Source: an uncultured Mesonia sp.
Lineage (GTDB): Bacteria; Bacteroidota; Bacteroidia; Flavobacteriales; Flavobacteriaceae
NCBI GenBank assembly: GCA_947494545.1
Contig: CANLVH010000007.1
Span: 62,001 to 126,000, forward strand
DNA: 64,000 nucleotides
Direction of reading: 5' to 3'
The notes beneath the pieces were generated by a model. The model saw nothing but the letters and a program-made list of their open reading frames with translations, had not been told where the DNA came from and did no database searches. Every line of letters starts with the position of its first letter. The stretch's first letter is position 1. Below are positions 25,746-34,330 of this stretch, one piece after another. A program made the translations under genes and the position numbers.

Positions 25746-28499
25746 ATGAAAAAAAGATTTTTTCTTTTAGCATTTTTACTTTGCTCAGTGGGTAATTTGC
25801 TTGCGCAAGAAACCCAGGTTAAAGGTAAGGTAATTGATGCTACTACCAATGAAAATCTTCCGGATGTTGAAGTTTCTATAGAAAATTCAGCACTTAGCGT
25901 AAAAACCGCCGCAGACGGAAGTTTTAATTTTAATGCCTTTGACCTCCCTTTAGGAGAGCAAGTTATTGCTTTGCAGAAGGCAGGTTTTGTAAAAAAGCGT
26001 TTTCCCGTTACTATTAACGAAGGCGAGGTTTTAGATTTAGAAACCTTACCTTTAGAAGTAGACATTAACGAAGAAAATTATCAAATTGGTACCATTAGCC
26101 TTTCTGATAATGAGCTAGACAACGAAGAAAGCTCGGCAGATAATCTTTCGGGTTTATTGCAAGCTTCTAAAGATGTTTTCTTAAACGCTGCTGCTTATGA
26201 TTTTAGCGCCACTTTCTTTAACCCGCGCGGGTACGATTCTGAAAACGGAAAAGTGCTAATTAATGGTTTAGAAATGAATAAAATGTATAATGGTCGTCCG
26301 CAATGGAGCAACTGGGGAGGTTTGAACGATGCCCAGCGTAACCAAGTATTTTCTATGGGCTTGTCTGCAAACGATTATAACTTTGGAGATTTGGCCGGGA
26401 CTACCAATATAATAATGCGTGCTACGCAATACCAACAAGGTGGGCGAGTGTCTTATGCTTCTTCTAACCGTAGTTATAGAGGTCGTGTTATGGCTTCGTA
26501 CAATACCGGTATGATGGAAGGCGGCTGGGCGTTTAGCTTTTTAGCTTCCAGACGTTTTGGAGAAGAAGGCTACCGCGATGGTTCTTTATACGATGCTAAC
26601 TCTTTCTTTGCTTCGGTAGAAAAGAAATTAGGAGAAAATCACAGTTTAAACCTTACCGCATTTTATACGCCTAACCGAAGAGGTAAAACTTCTGCTAACA
26701 CGCAAGAGGTTTACGATTTAAAAGATACACAGTATAACTCGTATTGGGGTTATCAAGACGGCGAAATTAGAAATTCGCGCGTGCGTACTATAGAAGAGCC
26801 GGTTATAATGCTTAACCATTACTGGGATATTAACGACAAAACCCAATTAAATACCAACGTTGGCTACCAGTTTGGAGAAATTGGTAACAGCCGTTTAGGT
26901 TATGATAATGCACCAAACCCGGATCCTTCTTACTACCAATCTTTGCCTAGTTACCATTTAGCAAATCCGGAAGGACCTAATTACGCAAGTGCTTTCTTGG
27001 CCGGACGCGAGTTTCGACAAGACGGACAGATAGATTGGTATAATTTATATGAAACTAATGTTTTATACGGTGGTACATCGCGCTACTATTTATATGAAGA
27101 CCGTAACGATGATAAACAGTTAATGGTTAATACTATTTTAACTTCAGACATTAACGATAATATCCGTTTAAACGGAACTTTAAGCTACCGTAATTTAAAC
27201 TCACACAATTTTGCCAATATGCTAGATTTGTTGGGTGGTAACGGTTACTTAGACGTAGATACGTATAACCAAGGAGATGAAGCGCAAAGCGATTTAAACA
27301 ATCCTAACCGCGTAGTTGGTGAAGATGATATTATGAAGTATAACTACGAATTAGATGCTTCAGAATATAATGCTTTTGCACAAGGACAATTCCGTTACAA
27401 CAAAGTAGATTTTTACGTTGGTGCTAACGTAGGCAAAACTACTTACCAGAGAAACGGTTTGTATAAAAACGGAAGCTATCCGGAAAACTCTTTAGGAAAA
27501 AGTGAAGAATTAGACTTTACTACTTATGGTGCCAAAGTTGGTGCTACCTATAAGATTACCGGTAGACACATGATAGATGTAAATGCGGCTTATATGACAG
27601 ATGCGCCAACCTTACGAAGCTCTTTCTCTAATTCGCGTCAAAATAATATGACGGTAGATGGCTTGACGGAAGAGATTAGTCAAAATATAGATGTAAGTTA
27701 TATTTATAGATCACCAACTATAAAAGGTAGGTTAACTGGTTTTTACACTAAGGTAGAAGATGCAACAGAAATTTCTTTCTTCTATGCAGATGGTATTTCC
27801 GGTTTAGGAAGAAATGTAACTACAGCTTTTGTACAAGAAGTTTTAAGCGGAATAGACAAACGCCACGTTGGGGCAGAATTGGGAATAGAAGCTCAAATTA
27901 CCCCAACCATTAAATTAAAAGGAGCGGCAGCATACGGACAGTATACTTATGATAACAATCCTGAACTATACTTAACTTCAGACGATTTTGAAGAGCAATT
28001 AGATTTAGGAAAATCCTATTTAAAAGATTATAAAATTGCCGGTGGGCCGCAACAAGCTTACCAGATTGGTTTTGAATACCGCGACCCGGATTACTGGTGG
28101 TTTGGTGCAACCAGCAACTTTTTCTCTAATGCGTATGTAGATGCTTCCCCAATTACTCGCTCACAAAACTTCTATTTAGATAGTGACGGCATTCCTTTTG
28201 GCGATTATAATGAAGAAACTGCGCGCGAGTTGTTAAAACAAGAAGAATTTGACGACTACATGCTTGTAAACTTAGTTGGTGGTAAATCTTGGAAAGTAGG
28301 AGATTACTTTGTAGGTTTCTTTGCAACTATTAATAACGTTTTTGACGAGAAATACAAAACCGGTGGTTATGAGCAAGGCAGAAGTGCTAATTACCAAAAC
28401 TTAGTAGAAGACAATAGTCACGATACGCGCGTTTTTGGACCTAAATACTGGTATGGTTATGGTACCACTTATTATTTAAACGTATACCTTAGATTTTAA
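25746..28499 (+). CDS. TonB-dependent receptor-like outer-membrane protein
   Basis: Outer-membrane barrel of 917 residues. The start at 25746 gives a clean signal peptide (FFLLAFLLCSVGNLLAQ); an ATG at 25731 would only add five residues. A carboxypeptidase-like domain follows (VKGKVIDATTNENLPDVEVS). The plug-like part (about 130-240) is less canonical than in the 19.5 kb receptor: FNPRGYDSENGKVLINGLEM, then WSNWGGLND. The barrel ends in YYLNVYLRF. The DUF5689 lipoprotein follows 29 bp later and the secreted nuclease is divergent, which suggests a surface uptake locus. Substrate unproven. Confidence 0.92.
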   Translation: MKKRFFLLAFLLCSVGNLLAQETQVKGKVIDATTNENLPDVEVSIENSALSVKTAADGSFNFNAFDLPLGEQVIALQKAGFVKKRFPVTINEGEVLDLETLPLEVDINEENYQIGTISLSDNELDNEESSADNLSGLLQASKDVFLNAAAYDFSATFFNPRGYDSENGKVLINGLEMNKMYNGRPQWSNWGGLNDAQRNQVFSMGLSANDYNFGDLAGTTNIIMRATQYQQGGRVSYASSNRSYRGRVMASYNTGMMEGGWAFSFLASRRFGEEGYRDGSLYDANSFFASVEKKLGENHSLNLTAFYTPNRRGKTSANTQEVYDLKDTQYNSYWGYQDGEIRNSRVRTIEEPVIMLNHYWDINDKTQLNTNVGYQFGEIGNSRLGYDNAPNPDPSYYQSLPSYHLANPEGPNYASAFLAGREFRQDGQIDWYNLYETNVLYGGTSRYYLYEDRNDDKQLMVNTILTSDINDNIRLNGTLSYRNLNSHNFANMLDLLGGNGYLDVDTYNQGDEAQSDLNNPNRVVGEDDIMKYNYELDASEYNAFAQGQFRYNKVDFYVGANVGKTTYQRNGLYKNGSYPENSLGKSEELDFTTYGAKVGATYKITGRHMIDVNAAYMTDAPTLRSSFSNSRQNNMTVDGLTEEISQNIDVSYIYRSPTIKGRLTGFYTKVEDATEISFFYADGISGLGRNVTTAFVQEVLSGIDKRHVGAELGIEAQITPTIKLKGAAAYGQYTYDNNPELYLTSDDFEEQLDLGKSYLKDYKIAGGPQQAYQIGFEYRDPDYWWFGATSNFFSNAYVDASPITRSQNFYLDSDGIPFGDYNEETARELLKQEEFDDYMLVNLVGGKSWKVGDYFVGFFATINNVFDEKYKTGGYEQGRSANYQNLVEDNSHDTRVFGPKYWYGYGTTYYLNVYLRF

Positions 28500-28528
28500 T
28501 AAAATATAAATTAGAATAACACTTAATT

Positions 28529-29875
28529 ATGAAAACAGTAAAGAACCTTAAAATTTTAAGCATCCTTTTTTTAGGATTGTTCGCTACGTCTTGTGTGCAG
28601 GACGACGATTTCGATACGCCGCCAATCAATTTTGATGAGCCTAATATTGATGTTAATTTTACTATTCAAGCAGTAAAAGAATTGGCAGAAAATGAAGAAG
28701 TGCCAATAGAAATTACAGCAGGAGAAGATTCTGAGCAAGATCTATATATAGAAGGTTACGTGATCTCTAATGACGAGCCGGGTAACTTTTATAAAACTTT
28801 AATTATACAAGATGCTCCGGAAAATCCAACTGCAGGGATTGCTATTTCTACAGAAGCTTCCGATTTATATACACGTTTTGAGCCGGGAAGAAAGATTTAC
28901 TTCCGTGTAAACGGTTTATATAGTGGAGACTATGCTAATTTGCCAACTATTGGTACGCAAGATGGCGACCAAGTTGGTAGAATAAGCGTTACAGAATTTG
29001 AAGATCGAATAGCACGCTCTGGCACAAAAGAAGAATTGGTGCCTACCGTAATTGGTATTGATGAGATTGCTGACGAGTACTTGAATACTTTAGTGAAGTT
29101 TGAAAACGTACAGTTTGAAGAAGCTTTAATTGGTGAGTCTTACGGTAATACTAACGATAATTTTAACGTAAACCGTACCATAGAAAACTGTGACGGAGAG
29201 ACTATCATAATGAGAAATAGTGGTTACTCTAACTTTAAAAATATGTTGTTGCCAACTAAAAATGGCGACTTGACCGCTGTATTGAGTTTATTTGGTAGCA
29301 CTTACCAACTTACTATTAGAGACCCTGAAGATGTAAACTTTACGGAACCACGTTGTGGCGCTATCTTTAAGCAAAACTTTGAAGGAGAAGAAGTAGATCC
29401 CGGTACAGACATTCAGATAGAAGGTTGGACCAACGTAAATGTAAATGGTGGAAGCAGAGTATGGCAAACCAGAGAGTTTAGTAATAACGCTTATGCGCAA
29501 ACCAGTGCTTTTGGTTCTGGCGAAGATCCTTACGAAGCGTGGTTAATAACTCCTGCTGTAAGTCTTGCAGACCTTAGTGAAGCTACTTTAAACTTTACGT
29601 CTAACGATGGCTATTACAACGGCGATGCGTTAAGTGTTTTAGTATCTTCAGATTTTAATGGCGATGTAGCAGCAGCTACTTGGACAGACGTAACCGAGCA
29701 AGCAACTATTGCTAGCGGCGATGAAAATGGCTACGGAGACTTTATCTCTTCAGGAGATATAGATATTTCTAGCTTTGCTGGTCAGGATGTTTATATTGCC
29801 TTTAAATATTTAGGCGGTGCAAACGGTGTAAGCACTACTTACCAGATAGATAACATTCGTGTGTTAGGACAATAA
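28529..29875 (+). CDS. DUF5689 lipoprotein with choice-of-anchor-type C-terminal domain
   Basis: Cell-surface or outer-membrane lipoprotein of 448 residues. The signal ends in the lipobox FATSC, followed by an acidic linker (VQDDDFDTPP) typical of surface-exposed flavobacterial lipoproteins. The N-terminal two thirds is DUF5689 with OB-fold-like segments (EGYVISNDEPGNFYKTLIIQ, KFENVQF). The C-terminal part (about 285-448) resembles a choice-of-anchor J beta-sandwich (AWLITPAVSLADL, DVYIAFKYLGG). It is encoded directly after the TonB receptor, so it probably caps or feeds that barrel, as SusD-like lipoproteins do in other systems. Confidence 0.88.
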   Translation: MKTVKNLKILSILFLGLFATSCVQDDDFDTPPINFDEPNIDVNFTIQAVKELAENEEVPIEITAGEDSEQDLYIEGYVISNDEPGNFYKTLIIQDAPENPTAGIAISTEASDLYTRFEPGRKIYFRVNGLYSGDYANLPTIGTQDGDQVGRISVTEFEDRIARSGTKEELVPTVIGIDEIADEYLNTLVKFENVQFEEALIGESYGNTNDNFNVNRTIENCDGETIIMRNSGYSNFKNMLLPTKNGDLTAVLSLFGSTYQLTIRDPEDVNFTEPRCGAIFKQNFEGEEVDPGTDIQIEGWTNVNVNGGSRVWQTREFSNNAYAQTSAFGSGEDPYEAWLITPAVSLADLSEATLNFTSNDGYYNGDALSVLVSSDFNGDVAAATWTDVTEQATIASGDENGYGDFISSGDIDISSFAGQDVYIAFKYLGGANGVSTTYQIDNIRVLGQ

Positions 29876-29908
29876 GAAGTTTATTTAGCAATAAATAACC
29901 AATATATA

Positions 29909-29937
29909 AAAACCCGCTTGTAAAGAGCGGGTTTTTT
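29909..29937 (+). terminator. Terminator of the TonB/DUF5689 operon
   Basis: AAAACCCGCT (29909-29918) pairs with AGCGGGTTTT (29926-29935), then more T. Confidence 0.85.
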
Positions 29938-29996
29938 ACTTGTTGAAGTTAGGGTAAAATCGAGCTTAGAAAAAAATAACTTTTATCTAAATCTCC

Positions 29997-30016
29997 AAGG
30001 GGTTTAAGCCCCTTGC
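29997..30016. repeat. CAAGGGG/CCCCTTG hairpin
   Basis: CAAGGGGTTTAAGCCCCTTG is an inverted repeat with a 7 bp GC-rich stem and a 6-base centre, without a T-tract. It lies in the gap between the DUF5689 terminator and the ahcY terminator. It may be a REP-like or IS-derived remnant; no transposase is nearby. Confidence 0.5.
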
Positions 30017-30110
30017 ATGGCTTTGATGTCAAATTCCCGGAAAGAACTTTAGTCTCTTGACATACAATATTATCAAGTCAACTAAGCGTTTGCAAGTAAA
30101 ACTTTTTCAT

Positions 30111-30147
30111 AAAAAAATCCTTCCTGAAGTTTCAAGAAGGATTTTTT
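30111..30147 (-). terminator. Terminator of ahcY
   Basis: AAAATCCTTC ... GAAGGATTTTTT forms a 10 bp stem with A- and T-runs, so it can work in both directions. A TTCCGCGGAA palindrome (30167-30176, inside GCTTCCGCGGAAGC) lies between it and the ahcY stop. Confidence 0.8.
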
Positions 30148-30182
30148 ATTTGTATCATTTTCAAGCTTCCGCGGAAGCGATA

Positions 30183-31499
30183 TTAGTAACGGTAATAATC
30201 TGGTTTAAACGGTCCTTTTACTTCTACACCAATATATTCTGCTTGGTCTTGGTTTAACTCCGTTAATTCTACTCCAATTTTTTCTAAGTGTAATTTAGCA
30301 ACCTTTTCGTCTAAATGTTTAGGTAGCATATACACTTCGTTTTTATAATTTTCAGAGCGGTTCCATAATTCTATTTGTGCCAAAGTTTGGTTGGTAAATG
30401 AATTACTCATTACAAAACTCGGGTGGCCGGTGGCGCAACCTAAATTAACCAATCTACCTTCTGCCAACAGAATAATATCGTTGCCATTTACAGTATATTT
30501 ATCTACTTGTGGTTTTATTTCGTCTTTGGTATTACCGTGGTTGTCGTTTAACCAAGCAACATCAATTTCGTTATCAAAATGACCTATATTACAAACAATT
30601 GTTTTGTCTTTCATAGCTTCAAAATGTTCGCCGCGTACAATATCTTTATTCCCGGTTGTGGTAATTACAATATCTGCTTTTGGCAATACGGTCTCTAGTT
30701 TTTTCACTTCAAAACCGTCCATTGCAGCTTGTAGCGCACAAATAGGATCTATTTCGGTAACGGTAACTATAGAGCCTGCGCCTCTAAAAGAAGCTGCGGT
30801 ACCTTTACCAACATCTCCATAACCGCAAACTACAACACGTTTTCCCGCCAACATAACATCTGTAGCACGTCTTATTGCGTCTACAGCGCTTTCTCTACAA
30901 CCGTATTTGTTATCAAATTTAGACTTGGTAACCGAGTCGTTTACGTTAATGGCCGGCATTGGCAGAGTGCCATTTTTCATACGCTCGTATAAACGGTGTA
31001 CACCGGTTGTTGTTTCTTCAGACAAACCTTTAACGTCTTTTGCCAACTCCGGGTAGTTGTCTAAAACCATATTGGTTAAATCGCCACCATCGTCTAAAAT
31101 CATATTAAGTGGTTGGCGGTCTTCGCCGAAAAACAAGGTTTGCTCTATACACCAATTAAACTCTTCTTCGGTCATTCCTTTCCAAGCATAAACGGGAATT
31201 CCTGCTGCTGCAATTGCTGCCGCTGCGTGGTCTTGTGTAGAAAATATATTACAAGAGCTCCAAGTTACATCTGCTCCCAATTCTACCAAAGTTTCTATTA
31301 AAACAGCAGTTTGCACGGTCATATGCAAACATCCTGCAATACGAGCGCCTTTAAGCGGTTGTTCTTCTTTATATTCTTTCCGTAAAGCCATTAAACCCGG
31401 CATTTCGGCTTGTGCTAATTCTATTTCTTTTCGTCCCCAATCCGCAAGCGAAATATCTTTCACTTTATAGGCCACATAATTCTCAGTTTTCGTACTCAT
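30183..31499 (-). CDS. ahcY: Adenosylhomocysteinase
   Basis: Cytoplasmic NAD-dependent enzyme that splits S-adenosylhomocysteine into adenosine and homocysteine, relieving product inhibition of methyltransferases. The 438-residue length is typical of the bacterial form. Blocks: [35 protein letters not shown], the NAD site [19 protein letters not shown] (about 220-238), and the C-terminal PDYYRY. It has its own promoter box and terminator and is divergent from the phosphopantetheinyl transferase operon, with 63 bp between start codons. Confidence 0.97.
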   Translation of the reverse strand: MSTKTENYVAYKVKDISLADWGRKEIELAQAEMPGLMALRKEYKEEQPLKGARIAGCLHMTVQTAVLIETLVELGADVTWSSCNIFSTQDHAAAAIAAAGIPVYAWKGMTEEEFNWCIEQTLFFGEDRQPLNMILDDGGDLTNMVLDNYPELAKDVKGLSEETTTGVHRLYERMKNGTLPMPAINVNDSVTKSKFDNKYGCRESAVDAIRRATDVMLAGKRVVVCGYGDVGKGTAASFRGAGSIVTVTEIDPICALQAAMDGFEVKKLETVLPKADIVITTTGNKDIVRGEHFEAMKDKTIVCNIGHFDNEIDVAWLNDNHGNTKDEIKPQVDKYTVNGNDIILLAEGRLVNLGCATGHPSFVMSNSFTNQTLAQIELWNRSENYKNEVYMLPKHLDEKVAKLHLEKIGVELTELNQDQAEYIGVEVKGPFKPDYYRY

Positions 31500-31504
31500 A
31501 TGCT

Positions 31505-31512
31505 TATATTTG
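31505..31512 (+). promoter_or_regulatory. -7 box for the phosphopantetheinyl transferase operon
   Basis: TATATTTG is an exact TAnnTTTG match, 50 bp upstream of the ATG at 31563. It supports that start over an in-frame ATG at 31500. Confidence 0.5.
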
Positions 31513-31534
31513 TTATATTCAACTTAAGTAAGTG

Positions 31535-31542
31535 CAAAAATA
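31535..31542 (-). promoter_or_regulatory. -7 box of ahcY
   Basis: Read on the minus strand, TATTTTTG matches TAnnTTTG, 35 bp before the ahcY ATG. It overlaps the divergent leader of the plus-strand operon. Confidence 0.5.
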
Positions 31543-31562
31543 AACATTATCTACCAAAACCT

Positions 31563-32195
31563 ATGGCTCTTTACAAAACAATAACAGTTGATAAAGACAC
31601 TAACGTCTTCATTTGGAAAATAGAAGAGACTTACGATTGGTTAAAAAAAGATGTGCAACTTACCGAGCATTGTCAAAATAGGGTAGATAGCATGAAGTCT
31701 GAAATACATAAACGTGGTTTTATGAGTATCAGGCATTTATTGGCAGAAGCAGGTTATACCGACCACGATTTGTATTATGACGAAACCGGAAAACCGCATT
31801 TGCGCGATAATAACTATATTTCTATCACCCATTCTTATGAGTTTAGCGGAATTATAATCAGTAAAAAACCTATAGGAATTGATATTGAAAAACAACGCGC
31901 CAAAATCTTAAAAATAGCGCATAAATTTACTCCTTTAGAAGAGTATTATACCTTGGCTAACGAAGATGCTTTAATACGAAAACTTACCATAGTTTGGGGC
32001 GCTAAAGAAGCAATTTATAAATTGGTAAATATTCCCGGTTTACTATTTTTGCACCATATAAACGTAAAAGATTTTGATTTTGAAACCAGCACAACTACTG
32101 CAAAAGTGCGGTGTCAAGCTACAAAAGAGAAATTTAAATTACATTTTCTTGAGTTTGAAGGTTTTACTTGTGTTTACGCACTTACTTTAGCTTAA
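31563..32195 (+). CDS. 4-prime-phosphopantetheinyl transferase superfamily protein
   Basis: Transfers phosphopantetheine from CoA to carrier proteins; 210 residues. The magnesium and CoA signature is GIDIEKQRAKILKIAHKF (about 119-136), with the partner block WGAKEAIYKL about 38 residues later, as in Sfp/AcpT-like enzymes. The ATG at 31563 follows the promoter box at 31505-31512. It is the first gene of a compact run to arfB; GGGP synthase starts 16 bp after its stop. No polyketide or peptide synthetase is in the window, so its carrier is probably ACP or encoded elsewhere. Confidence 0.92.
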   Translation: MALYKTITVDKDTNVFIWKIEETYDWLKKDVQLTEHCQNRVDSMKSEIHKRGFMSIRHLLAEAGYTDHDLYYDETGKPHLRDNNYISITHSYEFSGIIISKKPIGIDIEKQRAKILKIAHKFTPLEEYYTLANEDALIRKLTIVWGAKEAIYKLVNIPGLLFLHHINVKDFDFETSTTTAKVRCQATKEKFKLHFLEFEGFTCVYALTLA

Positions 32196-32211
32196 ACTGA
32201 AATTTCTTAGC

Positions 32212-32970
32212 ATGGTAAAAATCAATAGTTTTCTAAAAGATCTTAGGTTAAATAAAAGTTTGCTTGGTATTTTGGTAGATCCAGATAAATTACCGGTAGA
32301 AGATGTTGCTTTATTGCTGCAAAACCTACCCAAACAAACCACGCATTTACTAGTTGGTGGCAGCACAGTAGAAAAAGACAAAACACAAATTTTAATTAAA
32401 GCTATAAAAGCTGCAAGTGCTTTACCGGTAATAATTTTTCCGGGAGATTACGCACAAATTAGCGCCCAAGCAGATGCTTTATTGTTTTTATCTTTACTTT
32501 CCGGTAGAAACCCCGAGTATTTAATTGGTCAACAACTAAAAGCCGTAAAATATTTGCAAAAAATCAACCTAGAAGTAATTCCTACCGGATATATATTAAT
32601 AGATGGCGGCAAAACAACGGCCGTAGAAAAAGTGAGTCAAACCAAACCTATGTCCCAAGAAAACTGCAAGGCAATTGTAGAAACTGCTTTGGCTGCAGAG
32701 TATATGGGCAAAACTTTAGTTTATTTAGAAGCCGGCAGTGGCGCAAAAAAATGTGTAAATCCAACTATTGTTAAAGCTGTTGCGGAAGCGGTAAAAATTC
32801 CGGTAATGGTTGGTGGTGGCATAAAAACCCAAGAACAGCTAGCGGCAGTTTATAAAGCCGGCGCAAAAATGGCCGTTGTAGGAACGGCTTTCGAAAACGA
32901 TTTAAAAACAGTAAAAACCAAAATCAATGAAAATATCTGTAGAACTTACACTCACTCCCATACAAGATGA
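32212..32970 (+). CDS. Geranylgeranylglyceryl (heptaprenylglyceryl) phosphate synthase
   Basis: TIM-barrel prenyltransferase that joins glycerol-1-phosphate to a polyprenyl diphosphate, the first step of archaeal-type ether lipids; group II enzymes occur in flavobacteria. It is 252 residues long. Motifs: ILVDPDKLP, LLVGGSTVEKDKTQ, LSGRNPEYLIG, YLEAGSGAKK and the phosphate loop VGGGIKTQEQL. The last 14 residues (NENICRTYTHSHTR) are encoded by DNA that also encodes, in another frame, the start of the next gene; the overlap is 44 bp. The downstream lipid in these bacteria is unclear. Confidence 0.93.
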   Translation: MVKINSFLKDLRLNKSLLGILVDPDKLPVEDVALLLQNLPKQTTHLLVGGSTVEKDKTQILIKAIKAASALPVIIFPGDYAQISAQADALLFLSLLSGRNPEYLIGQQLKAVKYLQKINLEVIPTGYILIDGGKTTAVEKVSQTKPMSQENCKAIVETALAAEYMGKTLVYLEAGSGAKKCVNPTIVKAVAEAVKIPVMVGGGIKTQEQLAAVYKAGAKMAVVGTAFENDLKTVKTKINENICRTYTHSHTR

Positions 32971-33187
32971 TTACGAACCGGCTATAAAAAACTTTATAAA
33001 AAAATTGCGAGCTTCGGGGTTAAAGGTAATCGAAAATCCGTTAAGTACACAGGTTTATGGCGATTATGATAGAGTTATGCAATTGCTTACCACAGAGGTA
33101 GAAACGGCATTAGAATCTGTAGAAAGAGGCTTGATTCATATAAAGATTGTAAAAACGGACAGAAGTAATTATGAACCAGGTTTTTGA
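32927..33187 (+). CDS. Thiamine-binding YkoF/MTH1187-like protein
   Basis: Small protein of 86 residues of the thiamine_BP (MTH1187/YkoF-like) family, an alpha-beta fold that binds hydroxymethylpyrimidine or thiamine in characterised relatives. Family features: the opening VELTLTPIQDDY, the central LSTQVYGDYDRVM and the late strand GLIHIKIVKTDRS. No signal peptide, so it is cytoplasmic. It starts inside the 3-prime end of GGGP synthase (44 bp) and overlaps the PnuC-type transporter by 17 bp, which suggests translational coupling. Next to a PnuC-family permease and a P-loop kinase it points to thiamine salvage. Confidence 0.85.
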   Translation: MKISVELTLTPIQDDYEPAIKNFIKKLRASGLKVIENPLSTQVYGDYDRVMQLLTTEVETALESVERGLIHIKIVKTDRSNYEPGF

Positions 33188-33803
33188 TTGGGTTTTTAGT
33201 CAGTATTACGAAGTTCCTGTTCATTTAATTGTTTTAGAACTCATAGCCGTTTTGTTTGGTGTGCTGAGTGTTGTGTACGCCAAAAAAGATAATATTTGGG
33301 TTTATCCAACCGGCATGATAAGCACAATTATATTTGTTTACATTCTGGCAATTTACGGCCTGTTGGGCGATATGCTTATCAATGCTTATTACTTTAGTAT
33401 GAGTGTTTACGGATGGTATATTTGGACCAGAAAAGTAGATGCCGAATATTATACACCAATAACCCGCACCACAAAAAAAGAGAAAAAGCAATCTGTTTAT
33501 ATATTTTTGGCTACCATAGCTAGTGTAGCGCTTATTTATCAAGTTTTTGATAAATGGGAAAGCTGGATTTCGTATACCGATATTTTAACCACTTCTATAT
33601 TTTTTGTAGGAATGTGGCTAATGGCCAAGAAAAAACTAGAAAACTGGACCTATTGGATTATTGGCGATATAATCTCTATTCCGCTTTACTTTTTTAAAGG
33701 TCTTGCTTTTAGCGCGATACTTTATATATTGCTCACCATTATTGCAATTTATGGTTATATCTCATGGAAAAAACGCTTGAACAAACTCCCGCAAACTGTT
33801 TAA
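33171..33803 (+). CDS. pnuC: PnuC-family vitamin transporter (possibly thiamine, PnuT-like)
   Basis: Inner-membrane facilitator of 210 residues with about seven helices (for example VLELIAVLFGVLSVVYA and IISIPLYFFKGLAFSAILYI). PnuC-type blocks NIWVYPTGMISTIIFVY and YYFSMSVYGWYIW are present. Family members move nicotinamide riboside or, as PnuT, thiamine, and rely on intracellular phosphorylation to trap the vitamin. The upstream thiamine-binding gene favours thiamine; the downstream NadR-like kinase would fit nicotinamide riboside. Both readings remain open. The end overlaps the kinase gene by 40 bp. Confidence 0.9.
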   Translation: MNQVFDWVFSQYYEVPVHLIVLELIAVLFGVLSVVYAKKDNIWVYPTGMISTIIFVYILAIYGLLGDMLINAYYFSMSVYGWYIWTRKVDAEYYTPITRTTKKEKKQSVYIFLATIASVALIYQVFDKWESWISYTDILTTSIFFVGMWLMAKKKLENWTYWIIGDIISIPLYFFKGLAFSAILYILLTIIAIYGYISWKKRLNKLPQTV

Positions 33804-34330
33804 AAATAGTGCTTTTTGGTCCGGAGTCTACCGGAAAAACAAGTCTGGCAAAACAACTGGCAGAATATTATAAAACCAATTGGGTGCCGGAGTTTGCCCG
33901 AGATTATTTACAGAAAAAATACGACGATTCTGGTATTATCTGTGAGCCGCATGATTTGGTTCCTATTGCAAAAGGACAAATAGCTACAGAAAACAAATTG
34001 GCCAAAACAGCCAATAAAGTTTTGTTTTGCGATACTAATGTTTTGCAAACTTATGCCTACGGTCAAGTATATTATCTTAATTTTGAAAACGAAATTTTAA
34101 AAAAAGCGATAGAAAGACATCATTACGACTTGTATTTGCTAACCAATATAGACATTCCTTGGCAGGAAGACGATTTGCGCGATAAGCCGGACGAAAGAGA
34201 AGAAATGTATGCACATTTTAAAAATGTTTTAGAGAAAAGACAACTTCCATTTATTTCCGTAAAGGGAAATAAAGAAGAACGTTTGCAACAAGCCGTAAAT
34301 GCCATAAACAAATTAATGCCTAATCAATGA
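33764..34330 (+). CDS. NadR-like P-loop kinase
   Basis: Cytoplasmic nucleoside or vitamin kinase of 188 residues, like the C-terminal ribosylnicotinamide kinase domain of NadR. The Walker A loop is FGPESTGKTSLAKQL (about 14-28), followed by WVPEFARDYL. The block KVLFCDTNVLQTYAYGQ carries the Walker B-type Asp, and DDLRDKPDEREEM is the lid-like region. There is no N-terminal HTH or adenylyltransferase domain, so it is a stand-alone kinase. It overlaps pnuC by 40 bp and the DUF4301 gene by 4 bp. Given the neighbours, thiamine kinase activity is as plausible as nicotinamide riboside kinase; untested inference. Confidence 0.88.
   Translation: MEKTLEQTPANCLKIVLFGPESTGKTSLAKQLAEYYKTNWVPEFARDYLQKKYDDSGIICEPHDLVPIAKGQIATENKLAKTANKVLFCDTNVLQTYAYGQVYYLNFENEILKKAIERHHYDLYLLTNIDIPWQEDDLRDKPDEREEMYAHFKNVLEKRQLPFISVKGNKEERLQQAVNAINKLMPNQ

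Noticed and set aside
19556-29875. Polysaccharide utilisation locus
   Set aside because: TonB receptors are present, but there is no SusD homologue, glycoside hydrolase or sugar sensor in the region.
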